A DNA stretch of 45,421 nucleotides from an uncultured Dysosmobacter sp. (GTDB lineage: Bacteria > Bacillota > Clostridia > Oscillospirales > Oscillospiraceae), in the NCBI GenBank assembly GCA_934563745.1, contig CAKTHE010000018.1, forward strand, positions 1 to 45,421, given 5' to 3'. This document shows positions 24,162 through 32,200 of the stretch, piece by piece (positions within the stretch are counted from its first letter, which is position 1; each line of letters opens with the position of its first letter). Under the pieces are notes generated by a model. The model did not search any database. It had not been told where the DNA came from and saw nothing but the letters and a program-made list of their open reading frames with translations. The position numbers and the translations under genes are program-made.

Positions 24162-24539
24162 ATGAACTTTCCTGCCGAACTGAAGTATACCCGCACCCAT
24201 GAATGGGTCAAAATGCTGGACGATACCACCGCTCTCGTGGGCATCTCGGACTTTGCTCAGAGCGAGCTGGGCGACCTGGTCTTTGTAAACCTGCCCGCCG
24301 TGGGCGACAGCGTGGTCAAGGGCACCGCCCTGTGCGACGTTGAATCCGTCAAGGCCGTCTCCGACGTCAATGCGCCGGTTTCCGGCTCGGTGGCCGAGGT
24401 CAACGAGGATCTGCTGGATACGCCCGAAAAGCTGAACGAAGATCCCTACGGCGCCTGGATCGCCAAAATCGAAAACATCAGCGATACCGCGGACCTGATG
24501 GACGCAGCCGCATACCAAGCCTTTACCGAGGAGGCCTGA
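24162..24539 (+). CDS. gcvH: Glycine cleavage system H protein (lipoyl carrier)
   Basis: This 125-residue carrier shuttles the aminomethyl group between the P, T and L proteins on a lipoyl arm. The lipoylated lysine is Lys64 in [28 protein letters not shown] and [11 protein letters not shown] are standard H-protein strands. RBS AGGAGG precedes the ATG, and it sits three bases ahead of gcvPA. No lipoate ligase or L-protein gene is in the window. It is the only lipoyl carrier here, so it is the candidate partner for the second GcvP-like pair at 38572-41531 as well. Confidence 0.98.
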   Translation: MNFPAELKYTRTHEWVKMLDDTTALVGISDFAQSELGDLVFVNLPAVGDSVVKGTALCDVESVKAVSDVNAPVSGSVAEVNEDLLDTPEKLNEDPYGAWIAKIENISDTADLMDAAAYQAFTEEA

Positions 24540-24542
24540 TCC

Positions 24543-25859
24543 ATGGGAAGCTATATCCCCAATCCGCCTTCCGCCCAGGAGGAAATGCTGCGGGTGATCG
24601 GCGCCAAGGACATTCGGGAGCTTTACGGCAACGTTCCCAAGAAAATGTTCCTCAAAAAGCTGGATCTGCCCTCTGAAAAAAGCGAGCTGGAGGTACGCAG
24701 CGCCGTCAGCGCCCTGGCCGAAAAAAATACGGTGTTCAAAACCTGCCTGCGCGGTGCCGGCTCTTACCGCCACTTTATCCCCGCCGTGGTGAAATCCATT
24801 GCCTCCCGGGAAGAGCTGGTCACGGCCTACACGCCCTATCAGGCGGAGGTCAGCCAGGGCATTCTGCAGTCCATCTTTGAATTTCAGACCATGATCTGCG
24901 AGCTGACCGGCATGGATGTGGCCAACGCCTCCGTGTACGACGGCGCCACTGCCGCCGCCGAATCCATCACCATGTGCCGGGACCGCAAGCGCACCAAAGC
25001 CTATGTCTCCGCCACGGCCCATCCCCAGGTGATCGAAGTCATGCGTACCTACTGCTTCGGCTCCGGCACCGAGCTGACGGTGATCCCCGCCAAAGGCGGC
25101 CGCACCGATCCCGAGGCCCTCAAGGCTGCCCTGGGCGACGATGCAGCCTGCTTCTATCTCCAGCAGCCCAACTACTTCGGCCTGATGGAGGATGCCGCCG
25201 CCATCGGCGAGATCGTTCACGCCGCCGGCGCCAAATATGTGATGGGCGTCAATCCCATCGCCTGCGCGCTGATGAAAACGCCCGCCGAATGCGGCGCGGA
25301 TGTGGCCGTCGGCGAAGGGCAGCCCCTGGGGCTGGACACCTGCTTCGGCGGCCCGTATCTGGGCTTTATGGCCTCCACCCAAAAAATGATGCGTTCGCTG
25401 CCCGGCCGGATCGTGGGACAGACCCACGATGTGGACGGCCAGGTGGGCTACGTTCTGACCCTCACCGCCCGGGAGCAGCACATTCGCCGGGAAAAGGCCA
25501 GCTCCAACATCTGCTCCAACGAAGCCCTGTGCGCCTTTATGGCCGGCATTTATATGAGCGCCATGGGCGCTGACGGGCTCCGTCAGGCAGCCAGGCTGTC
25601 TATGTCCAAGGCACATTATCTGGCCGCCCAGCTGAAAAAGGCCGGCCTGCCGCTGGCCTATCGGGGCGAATTCTTCCATGAGTTCGTTACTTCCTGCGAC
25701 GCAGCCACTGCAAAGAAAATCACCCGGGCCCTGGAAAAGCACGGCATCCTGGGCGGCCTGCCCATTGAGGGCGGCATCCTGTGGTGCGCCACAGAGGTCG
25801 TCACCCGGGCCGAGCTGGATCAGGCAGCGGAAATTGTCAAGGAGGTGCTGTCCAAATGA
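24543..25859 (+). CDS. gcvPA: Glycine dehydrogenase (decarboxylating) subunit 1
   Basis: This 438-residue protein is the N-terminal half of the split P protein, which decarboxylates glycine on PLP in a complex with GcvPB. Family signatures are CLRGAGSYRHFIPAVV, TAYTPYQAEVSQG (the canonical loop), EFQTMICELTGMDVANASVYDGATAAAE and GEGQPLGLDTCFGGPYLGF. It does not carry the PLP lysine, as expected. Its stop overlaps the gcvPB start (ATGA at 25856-25859), so translation is coupled. Compare the altered paralogue at 38572-39984. Confidence 0.97.
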   Translation: MGSYIPNPPSAQEEMLRVIGAKDIRELYGNVPKKMFLKKLDLPSEKSELEVRSAVSALAEKNTVFKTCLRGAGSYRHFIPAVVKSIASREELVTAYTPYQAEVSQGILQSIFEFQTMICELTGMDVANASVYDGATAAAESITMCRDRKRTKAYVSATAHPQVIEVMRTYCFGSGTELTVIPAKGGRTDPEALKAALGDDAACFYLQQPNYFGLMEDAAAIGEIVHAAGAKYVMGVNPIACALMKTPAECGADVAVGEGQPLGLDTCFGGPYLGFMASTQKMMRSLPGRIVGQTHDVDGQVGYVLTLTAREQHIRREKASSNICSNEALCAFMAGIYMSAMGADGLRQAARLSMSKAHYLAAQLKKAGLPLAYRGEFFHEFVTSCDAATAKKITRALEKHGILGGLPIEGGILWCATEVVTRAELDQAAEIVKEVLSK

Positions 25860-27283
25860 AACTGATTTTTGAAAAGGGCACACCCGGCCAGCATATGACG
25901 CTGCTGCCCGCAAGCGATGTCCCGGAGGTCTCTTTTAAGGAAGAGCGTCAGCTGCCCCTGCGCCTGCCCCATGTCAGTGAAAACGAACTGACCCGTCATT
26001 ATAAGCAGCTGTCGGACCGGGTCCACGGCGTCAACGACGGCTTCTATCCGCTGGGCTCGTGCACCATGAAGTACAATCCCAAGATCCATGAAGAGCTGGC
26101 CGCTCTTCCCGGCTTCACCCAGCTGCATCCGCTGCAGCCGGAGCGCAGCGCCCAGGGCGCCCTGGAGGTCCTGTACACGCTGGAGCGGGATCTGTGCGCG
26201 ATCACCGGCATGGATGCCGTAACGCTTCAGCCGGCCGCCGGTGCCCACGGCGAGTTCACCGGGCTGCTGCTGATCAAGGCCTATCACGCCTCCCGCGGGG
26301 ATCGGGAGCGGACGGAGATCATCGTCCCCGATTCGGCTCACGGCACCAACCCCGCCTCTGCGCGCATGGCAGGCTTCGATGTGGTGAACATCCCCTCCGC
26401 ACCGGATGGCTGCGTGGATCTGGAGGCTTTGAAGCAGGCAGTGGGCCCCAAAACCGCAGGCTTGATGCTGACAAACCCCAACACCGTCGGCATTTTCGAC
26501 AAAAACATTCTGGAGATCACAAAAATTGTTCACACGGCGGGCGGTTTGTGCTATTATGATGGAGCGAATCTCAACGCGGTCATCGGCGTCGTACGTCCCG
26601 GCGACATGGGCTTCGACGTGTGCCATCTGAATCTGCACAAAACCTTCTCCACGCCGCACGGCGGCGGCGGTCCCGGTTCCGGCCCCGTTGGCTGCAAGGA
26701 ACTGCTGCGTCCCTTCCTGCCCGGTCCTGTGGTGGAAGAGAAAAACGGCACGTTCCGCTTTGCTCAGCCCAAGCACTCCATCGGCCGCGTCCGCAGCTTC
26801 TATGGGAACTTCGGCGTCGTGATCCGCGCCCTGGCCTATATCATGACCCTGGGCCGGGAAGAGCTGCCCAAGGTCGCAGAAAACGCCGTGCTCAACGCCA
26901 ACTATATGATGGCGCGCCTGAAGGACACGTACGACATGGCCTATCCGGAATACTGCATGCACGAATTCGTCATGACTCTGGACGCCCTGCACAAGGAAAC
27001 CGGAGTCGCCGCCATGGACATCGCCAAGGGCCTTCTGGACAACGGGATCCATCCCCCTACGATGTACTTCCCGCTGATCGTTCACGAAGCCCTGATGGTC
27101 GAGCCCTGCGAGACGGAGAGCAAGGAAACCATGGACCAGGTGTGCGATGTTTTCCTGAAGCTTTACGAGACTGCCAAAAAAGATCCCCAGGCTCTTCACA
27201 ACGCGCCTGTCACCACGCCGGTCCGGCGGCTGGATGAGGTCGGCGCCGCCCGTCACACTGTTTTGCGTTATAATTTTGAATAA
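25856..27283 (+). CDS. gcvPB: Glycine dehydrogenase (decarboxylating) subunit 2
   Basis: This 475-residue PLP-bearing half of the split P protein forms the glycine-PLP aldimine, releases CO2 and passes the aminomethyl group to lipoyl-GcvH. Signatures are YPLGSCTMKYNPK, QPAAGAHGEFTG, PDSAHGTNPASARMAGF, YYDGANLNAVIG, and the PLP-binding Lys262 in LHKTFSTPHGGGG. The start at 25856 overlaps the gcvPA stop by four bases, with AAGGAGGTG upstream. glyA follows 28 bases later. Confidence 0.97.
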   Translation: MKLIFEKGTPGQHMTLLPASDVPEVSFKEERQLPLRLPHVSENELTRHYKQLSDRVHGVNDGFYPLGSCTMKYNPKIHEELAALPGFTQLHPLQPERSAQGALEVLYTLERDLCAITGMDAVTLQPAAGAHGEFTGLLLIKAYHASRGDRERTEIIVPDSAHGTNPASARMAGFDVVNIPSAPDGCVDLEALKQAVGPKTAGLMLTNPNTVGIFDKNILEITKIVHTAGGLCYYDGANLNAVIGVVRPGDMGFDVCHLNLHKTFSTPHGGGGPGSGPVGCKELLRPFLPGPVVEEKNGTFRFAQPKHSIGRVRSFYGNFGVVIRALAYIMTLGREELPKVAENAVLNANYMMARLKDTYDMAYPEYCMHEFVMTLDALHKETGVAAMDIAKGLLDNGIHPPTMYFPLIVHEALMVEPCETESKETMDQVCDVFLKLYETAKKDPQALHNAPVTTPVRRLDEVGAARHTVLRYNFE

Positions 27284-27311
27284 GCTCTAAGCAACAAGGA
27301 GGAAATTTCCA

Positions 27312-28562
27312 ATGATCCAGGAAACCATGAACTTCATCAGCCAGTACGACCCCGAGGTCGGGGCCTCCATTCAGGAGGAATTCGCCCGTGAGCGCCGCAA
27401 CATTGAGCTGATCGCATCCGAAAACATTGTCAGCGAGCCTGTGATGCTGGCAATGGGCACCTGCCTGACCAACAAGTACGCAGAAGGCTATCCCGGCAAG
27501 CGTTATTACGGCGGATGCTACGCCGTGGACGTGACGGAAGAGATCGCCCGCAAGCGCGCCTGCCAGGTCTTCGGCGCCAACTTCGCCAATGTTCAGCCCC
27601 ATTCCGGCGCCAACGCAAACCTGGCTGCCTTCATGGCCCTGGTCAAGCCCGGCGATACCGTCATGGGCATGAATCTGGCCGCCGGCGGACACCTGTCTCA
27701 CGGCAGCCCCGTCAACATCTCCGGCAAGTACTTCAATATCGTCCCCTACGGTCTGGATGATGAAACGGAGACCATTGACTACAACAAGCTCTATGACATC
27801 GCCCAGGAATGCAAGCCCAAGATGATCATTGCCGGCGCCTCTGCCTATCCCCGTGTGATCGACTTCGCCAAGTTCCGCGAGGTTGCCGACAGCGTGGGCG
27901 CTTATCTGATGGTGGATATGGCCCACATCGCCGGCCTGGTGGCCGCCGGGCTGCATCCCTCTCCCCTGCCCTATGCCGACGTGGTCACCACCACCACGCA
28001 CAAGACCCTGCGCGGCCCCCGCGGCGGCATGATCCTGTGCAACAGCGAGGAGATCTATAAGAAGATCAACTCGGCCGTGTTCCCCGGCACCCAGGGCGGC
28101 CCCCTGATGCACATCATCGCCGCCAAGGCCGTCTGCCTGGGCGAGGCCCTTAAGCCCGAGTTCAAGGCCTATCAGCAGCAGGTCGTGAAAAACGCCGCCA
28201 CGCTGGCGGATGAGCTGATCAAACAGGGCTTCCGTCTGGTTTCCGGCGGCACGGATAACCACCTGATGCTGGTGGATGTGCGCAACTTCCACATCACCGG
28301 CAAGGAGATGGAGCACCGTCTGGACGAGGTGTATATCACCGTCAACAAGAACGCCATCCCCAACGACCCGGAGAAGCCCTTCGTCACCAGCGGCATCCGT
28401 GTGGGCACCCCCGCCGCAACCTCCCGCGGTTTCAAGGAGCCGGAGATGGTCAAGATCGGCCAGATGATGGGCATGGTCGCCCGCGACTTTGAGGGGACCG
28501 CCGATCAGGTGCGTGCCGAGGTCAACGACCTGTGCGCCCGTTTCCCCATCTACAGCAAGTAA
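27312..28562 (+). CDS. glyA: Serine hydroxymethyltransferase
   Basis: This 416-residue PLP enzyme interconverts serine and glycine with THF/methylene-THF, so with gcvTHP it lets the cell turn glycine into serine and one-carbon units. Visible are [36 protein letters not shown], and the PLP lysine Lys231 in [14 protein letters not shown]. It is full length, with AAGGAGGAAA before the ATG. It is the last gene of the glycine-riboswitch operon, and a strong terminator follows. Confidence 0.98.
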   Translation: MIQETMNFISQYDPEVGASIQEEFARERRNIELIASENIVSEPVMLAMGTCLTNKYAEGYPGKRYYGGCYAVDVTEEIARKRACQVFGANFANVQPHSGANANLAAFMALVKPGDTVMGMNLAAGGHLSHGSPVNISGKYFNIVPYGLDDETETIDYNKLYDIAQECKPKMIIAGASAYPRVIDFAKFREVADSVGAYLMVDMAHIAGLVAAGLHPSPLPYADVVTTTTHKTLRGPRGGMILCNSEEIYKKINSAVFPGTQGGPLMHIIAAKAVCLGEALKPEFKAYQQQVVKNAATLADELIKQGFRLVSGGTDNHLMLVDVRNFHITGKEMEHRLDEVYITVNKNAIPNDPEKPFVTSGIRVGTPAATSRGFKEPEMVKIGQMMGMVARDFEGTADQVRAEVNDLCARFPIYSK

Positions 28563-28576
28563 TCCATGCTTAAAGA

Positions 28577-28617
28577 AAAAAAGCCGCGCCCTGTGTATAC
28601 AGGGCGCGGCTTTTTTC
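28577..28617. terminator. Bidirectional terminator between glyA and sigK
   Basis: A long perfect GC-rich stem (AAAAAAGCCGCGCCCTGT and its complement, loop about ATAC) is flanked by an A-run and a T-run. It terminates the gcv operon and the minus-strand sigK transcript. Confidence 0.9.
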
Positions 28618-28643
28618 GATTGCGGAAAAAGGAAGGCCCTTTC

Positions 28644-29327
28644 TCAGCTCTGCATGGCCGCATGCAGCTTCTCCAGGGCCCGCTTCTCGATCCGTGAAAC
28701 ATAGCTGCGGGAAATTCCAAAGGCGGAGGCAATTTCCCGCTGCGTCAGGGGGATCGTGCCGCCCAGGCCGTAGCGCAGCCGAATGATCTCCGCCTCCCGC
28801 CCGCTGAGCTGCTGGCGGATGACCGCATGCAGCCGTTGGGCATTCTCCTTGTCGTGCAGATCCTCCAGCATCGTGTCATCCACACCCACCACATCCATCA
28901 GCTGCAGCGCGTTTCCCTCTTTGTCGGTATCGATGGAATCAGACAGAGACATCTCTCCCTGATTCTTGCGCTGGCTCCGGAAATACATCAAAATCTCATT
29001 TTCCACACAGCGCGCCGCATACGTGGCCAGCCGCACCTGCTTTTCCGGTTTAAAGCTGGAGATTCCCTTGATCAGGCCGATGGTCCCGATGGACAGCAGA
29101 TCCTCCTGATCCGCACTTTGCGTATAGTACTTCTTGATGATATGCGCCACCAGGCGCAGATTATGCTCGATCAGAATGTTGCGCGCCTCCTGATCCCCCT
29201 GGGCAAACCGTTCCAGATACCGCCGTTCCTCCTCCGCAGACAGCGGCTTCGGAAAGGATCCGCCGCCGGAGAGCCGCAGGGAAAACAGCAGGCTGTTTGC
29301 AAACATCAAAAGTGCAGCTGTCAGCAT
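28644..29327 (-). CDS. sigK: Sporulation sigma factor SigK, pro-sequence form
   Basis: This 227-residue sigma-70 family protein drives late mother-cell genes during sporulation. After a hydrophobic N-terminus (about residues 1-24), the SigK pattern FPKPLSAEEERRYLERFAQGD begins, followed by region 2 (NLRLVAHIIKKYY, DLLSIGTIGLIKGI, LATYAARCVENEILMYFR) and region 4 (LTQREIASAFGISRSYVSRIEKRAL). The N-terminus corresponds to the pro-sequence cleaved by SpoIVFB in B. subtilis; some clostridia lack it. The gene is intact, not split by a skin-like element. A candidate SigE-type promoter lies upstream. It shows that the organism is, or recently was, a spore former. Confidence 0.92.
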   Translation of the reverse strand: MLTAALLMFANSLLFSLRLSGGGSFPKPLSAEEERRYLERFAQGDQEARNILIEHNLRLVAHIIKKYYTQSADQEDLLSIGTIGLIKGISSFKPEKQVRLATYAARCVENEILMYFRSQRKNQGEMSLSDSIDTDKEGNALQLMDVVGVDDTMLEDLHDKENAQRLHAVIRQQLSGREAEIIRLRYGLGGTIPLTQREIASAFGISRSYVSRIEKRALEKLHAAMQS

Positions 29328-29347
29328 GGACCTCCCCCCTCACAGCA

Positions 29348-29375
29348 AGCTTATGAGGATACCGGACGTCCCTAT
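29348..29375 (-). promoter_or_regulatory. Candidate SigE-type promoter of sigK
   Basis: On the minus strand, CATAAGCT (29348-29355) resembles the mother-cell -10 CATAnnnT, with ATA (29373-29375) 17 bases upstream. The match is short. SigE control of sigK is established in B. subtilis, so it is plausible. Confidence 0.4.
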
Positions 29376-29402
29376 GCGCAAAGCCGGCCCGCTTCCCCGG
29401 CT

Positions 29403-29442
29403 AAAAAAAGCACCCCAAGGCCACGAGGCCTCGGGGTGCTTT
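29403..29442 (-). terminator. Terminator of the creatininase-nitrilase-GntR operon
   Basis: AAAGCACCCC...GAGGCCTC...GGGGTGCTTT forms a long hairpin. On the minus strand it is followed by TTTTTTT, 20 bases past the GntR stop codon. Confidence 0.85.
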
Positions 29443-29461
29443 CAATTTTTCCGCTGGGATC

Positions 29462-30157
29462 TCAGAAAATCGCGATCAAATCCGGACTTTGCGCATACTC
29501 CTCTTCCAGGGTCCCGAAGTAGTCGGGGTAACGCTCCATCAGCTCCTTCTGCCGGACCGACTGCGGATCATGGTGCAGCCGCAGGATCTGCCGCAGCCCC
29601 GGGACATCCCCGGCCTCCAGACAGACAAGGATCCGTCGATGCTCTTCCCAGATCCGCCCCAGCTCGCTCCGGTTCGTCCGCAGGTCCAGCAGGCGGTAGC
29701 GGGTGCTGTGGGACCTGCGCAGCCGCTTCCAGATCAGCGGATAGCCGGCCAGGCGGAACAGCTCGCTGTGAAATTCCGCATCCGCCTTCAGATACGCCAC
29801 GATATCCTCCGACCGGACGGCCAGCTCCAGCGCCGCAAGGTTGCTCTGAAACTGGGCCTGCAGCTGCGGCTTCTCCCGGGCGTATTCCGCCAGAAGCTCC
29901 GTCTCCAGAACGTTGCGCATTTTCATCAGCTGGGCAACATAGTCCATGTCGATTTTGGTGACATAGGTCCCCCGCTGGGGATAGGTCTGCACCAGCACGT
30001 CCTCACTGAGCCGGATCAGCGCCTCCCGCACCGGTGTGCGCCCCACGTGGAGCCGGTCCATGATCTCCGGTTCCCGGATCGCCTGTCCCGGCTCCAGCGC
30101 CATATAAATAATCATGTCCCGCAGAGTCGTATATACACGTTCCGTTCTGCTGCGCAT
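29462..30157 (-). CDS. GntR family regulator, FadR subfamily (FCD domain)
   Basis: This 231-residue regulator has an N-terminal winged helix-turn-helix (residues 1-70: VYTTLRDMIIYMALEPGQAI, then MDRLHVGRTPVREALIRLSEDVLV), the signature of GntR proteins. An all-helical FCD effector domain at about 80-215 has the metal-binding-type residues D, H and H (KADAEFHSELF, HRRILVCLEAGD, ILRLHHDPQSV). FCD regulators usually sense carboxylic acids or amino-acid derivatives. It is the third gene of the creatininase-nitrilase operon and so probably autoregulated. The 18-bp palindrome at 31995-32012, just past that operon's promoter, is the likely operator. It may also control the divergent RraA/ABC/GcvP-like operon. 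Confidence 0.88.
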   Translation of the reverse strand: MRSRTERVYTTLRDMIIYMALEPGQAIREPEIMDRLHVGRTPVREALIRLSEDVLVQTYPQRGTYVTKIDMDYVAQLMKMRNVLETELLAEYAREKPQLQAQFQSNLAALELAVRSEDIVAYLKADAEFHSELFRLAGYPLIWKRLRRSHSTRYRLLDLRTNRSELGRIWEEHRRILVCLEAGDVPGLRQILRLHHDPQSVRQKELMERYPDYFGTLEEEYAQSPDLIAIF

Positions 30158-30215
30158 TCACATTCCCGGGCCTTTCCTTGCCTCCTCCGGGCCGGCGCGA
30201 TTCGTCCTCGCCGGA

Positions 30216-31055
30216 TCAGTAGGCTTTTTTCAGAGTGTACACGCTCTCTTTCCGGTTCTGCAGCGTGTAAAGCTGATTGCGGGCCTTCTGCAGGTAAGCC
30301 GCATCAATCTCCGCAATGCTGACGCCGGGCCGGTCCGCCGCGTTCGCGATCACATTGCCCCAGGGATCCACGATCATGGAATGCCCGTACATATGCGCCG
30401 TGGGCTTCTGGCCGCACTGACCCACCGCCAGCATATAGCAGCCGTTCTCAATGGCGCGGGCCCGGACCAGCGGCTCCCAATGGTCCTTGCCGGTCATCAG
30501 CAAGAAGGCGGCCGGCAGGCACAGGATGTCCGCCCCCTCCAGGGCCTGCAGACGGAACAGCTCCGGGAAGCGGATGTCATAGCAGATGGAAAGGCCCGCT
30601 TTTCCCATGTCGCCCATGTCGCAGGTCACGATCCGGTCGCCGGGGCGCTTCCGGTCGGACTCCCGGTAAGAGCCGGCGCCCTCCACATCCACGTCAAAGG
30701 TATGGATCTTCCGGTACTTGGCCGCCAGAGAGCCATCCGGTGCGATCATCATCGTGGTGTTATAGGTCTTGACCTCATCGCCGGGGATCCGCTCCGTGAT
30801 GCTACCGCCGTGGATCCAGATATGATGCTTGGCCGCCAGGCTGGAAAGCAGCTCAAAGCACTTGCCGCCGGGAATATCCTCCGCATACTGGATCGGCGTC
30901 GGGCCCTGATAGGTCCACACCTCCGGCAGCACCAGCAGCTTTGCGCCCCGGGCCGCGCCCTCTTCGATCAGCTCCGCCGCGGATTTCAGGTTTTCCTCAT
31001 AATTGTCCCGGGGATCCAGCTGGACCACACCGGCCAAATAACTCTTTTTCAGCAT
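30216..31055 (-). CDS. Carbon-nitrogen hydrolase (nitrilase superfamily amidohydrolase)
   Basis: This 279-residue cytoplasmic enzyme has the complete nitrilase triad: Glu45 in LLVLPEVW, Lys116 in YRKIHTFDVD and Cys158 in GLSICYDIRFPELFR. This CYDIRFPE context is typical of omega-amidase, Nit1/Nit2 and related amide hydrolases rather than true nitrilases. It should hydrolyse a small amide or N-carbamoyl compound to a carboxylate plus ammonia. The ATG at 31055 follows AAAGGAAGG. It lies 16 bases after the creatininase-family gene and before GntR, so it probably acts in the same pathway. Substrate undetermined; omega-amides of keto acids and N-carbamoyl amino acids are reasonable candidates. Confidence 0.88.
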   Translation of the reverse strand: MLKKSYLAGVVQLDPRDNYEENLKSAAELIEEGAARGAKLLVLPEVWTYQGPTPIQYAEDIPGGKCFELLSSLAAKHHIWIHGGSITERIPGDEVKTYNTTMMIAPDGSLAAKYRKIHTFDVDVEGAGSYRESDRKRPGDRIVTCDMGDMGKAGLSICYDIRFPELFRLQALEGADILCLPAAFLLMTGKDHWEPLVRARAIENGCYMLAVGQCGQKPTAHMYGHSMIVDPWGNVIANAADRPGVSIAEIDAAYLQKARNQLYTLQNRKESVYTLKKAY

Positions 31056-31071
31056 GGTTATTTCCTTCCTT

Positions 31072-31818
31072 TCAGCACACAAACTCGTCTTTCATGTATT
31101 CCACGATCCGATCCACGCACTTGTCCACGATCTGCTTGCCCTTTTCCGCCGTGCCCACCGTGGCATCACCCAGCAGCGCGCCGGGCGCCGTCTGGATAAA
31201 GGGCACATAGGTCACGATATCGTTATCCCGCAGATATTCCTTCCGGGCCGGGCCAGCCTTGTCGATCTTGCTCTTTTCCACGTATTCCGGGAACAGATGC
31301 AGCATCACGGACGTGCCGCACTCACTGGCATGGCCGTGGGCCATCCAGCCGGTATTGTCCAGAATCCCGACGCCCTTGGCCTGGGTAAAGCGCCACCAGT
31401 CGATCTGTGCACACTTAATATTGTATTGATCCTGCATGGCGCGGGCCACATGACCGATCAGCGGCACGTTTCCGGCATGGCCGTTGATCACCATAAAATA
31501 CTTAAAGCCCCACTTGACCAGCGATTCCATAATGTCATGGAACGCCATCGTCCAGGTCTGGGCGGACATGCACATGGTCCCGGGGAAGCGGCTCAGAGAG
31601 TACGACTCGCCCACCTCCAGAGAAGGCCCGATCATGGCGTTCACCCGCTCTGCCACCAGTTCCGCGATCTTCTGGGCCACCAGAATGTCCGAGCCCATGG
31701 GCAGATGCGGACCGTAGCCCTCCGTGGCGCCCACCGGAATAATCACAGTATCACAGGTCTTCTTGCGCTCTGCGAACTCCGAAGTGCTCATTAACTTGAT
31801 CCAATTGGTACCTTCCAT
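31072..31818 (-). CDS. Creatininase-family amidohydrolase, atypical metal site (paralogue 1)
   Basis: This 248-residue protein has the creatininase fold signatures: ATEGYGPHLPMGSD (residues 31-44), FPGTMCM, INGHAGN (His114) and HGHASECGTS (Glu166). In characterised members the first motif is E-x-H; here it is Glu33-Gly-Tyr35, so one metal-ligand His is Tyr. The later G-x-S-x-x-H region also lacks its His. Either a single metal or another chemistry is used. Family members include creatinine amidohydrolase, FAPy deformylase and MftE peptidase, so the name does not define the substrate. It is the first gene of a minus-strand operon behind a consensus promoter. The ATG at 31818 follows GGAAGAG. 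Confidence 0.83.
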   Translation of the reverse strand: MEGTNWIKLMSTSEFAERKKTCDTVIIPVGATEGYGPHLPMGSDILVAQKIAELVAERVNAMIGPSLEVGESYSLSRFPGTMCMSAQTWTMAFHDIMESLVKWGFKYFMVINGHAGNVPLIGHVARAMQDQYNIKCAQIDWWRFTQAKGVGILDNTGWMAHGHASECGTSVMLHLFPEYVEKSKIDKAGPARKEYLRDNDIVTYVPFIQTAPGALLGDATVGTAEKGKQIVDKCVDRIVEYMKDEFVC

Positions 31819-31994
31819 AAACGTATCTCTTCCTTTCCTGCAACTTCCGAAAAAAATCCTGCAAAATTTGATTATCAGCCGCCGTGCATTGGCGTATATC
31901 ACAAAAAAGCCAAATCAAATGGGCAAATCTGATAAATTTTGAACGAATTTAACAAAGCAGTGAAAAAACCATTGAAAAAAGGACTGCTCACGAT

Positions 31995-32012
31995 TAATAT
32001 ACTAGTATATTA
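31995..32012. promoter_or_regulatory. Perfect 18-bp palindrome, probable GntR operator
   Basis: TAATATACTAGTATATTA is fully self-complementary. It lies 15-32 bases downstream of the -10 box of the creatininase operon, suited to repression. FCD-type GntR regulators commonly bind AT-rich palindromes of this size with a central T-A or C-T-A-G core. Confidence 0.65.
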
Positions 32013-32026
32013 GTTATCTGCCATTC

Positions 32027-32055
32027 ATATTACTGCACGCAAAAAAGCCTGTCAA
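32027..32055 (-). promoter_or_regulatory. Promoter of the creatininase-nitrilase-GntR operon
   Basis: On the minus strand, TTGACA (32050-32055) and TAATAT (32027-32032) have exact 17-base spacing. This is among the best sigma-A matches in the window. The leader of about 200 bases contains the palindrome. Confidence 0.8.
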
Positions 32056-32200
32056 TCTTTTCTCTGATTTTTTTGAAATGCAGGGAATATGGCTCGCCGA
32101 TTCATAAAAGTGCAGAAAGAAATCGTTTACGGGCATCCTTTTTTATACAGCAGACGCTCCGCGCCCCCTGTTGTGCCCGCACAAGGAGGAAGGTTTTGAA

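Larger units (their letters stand above)
31819..32200. other. Divergent control region, 382 bases
   Basis: This AT-rich intergenic region separates the creatininase operon (minus) from the RraA/ABC/GcvP-like operon (plus). It holds the minus-strand promoter and the 18-bp palindrome listed separately. I could not identify a convincing plus-strand promoter; TATACA at 32144-32149 is a possible -10 without a good -35. No ORF or structured RNA is supported. Confidence 0.6.

Noticed and set aside
24141..25913. Long antisense open frames, such as the 590-codon minus-strand frame opposite gcvH/gcvPA
   Set aside because: It lies opposite well-recognised conserved genes, shows no family motif, and arises from the high GC third-position bias. 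The same holds for the long frames opposite the LTA-synthase-like gene (18642-20666) and the ligase gene (2182-3834).
32144..32149. TATACA as the -10 of the RraA/ABC/GcvP-like operon
   Set aside because: No acceptable -35 lies 16-18 bases upstream, so I did not list it as a promoter.
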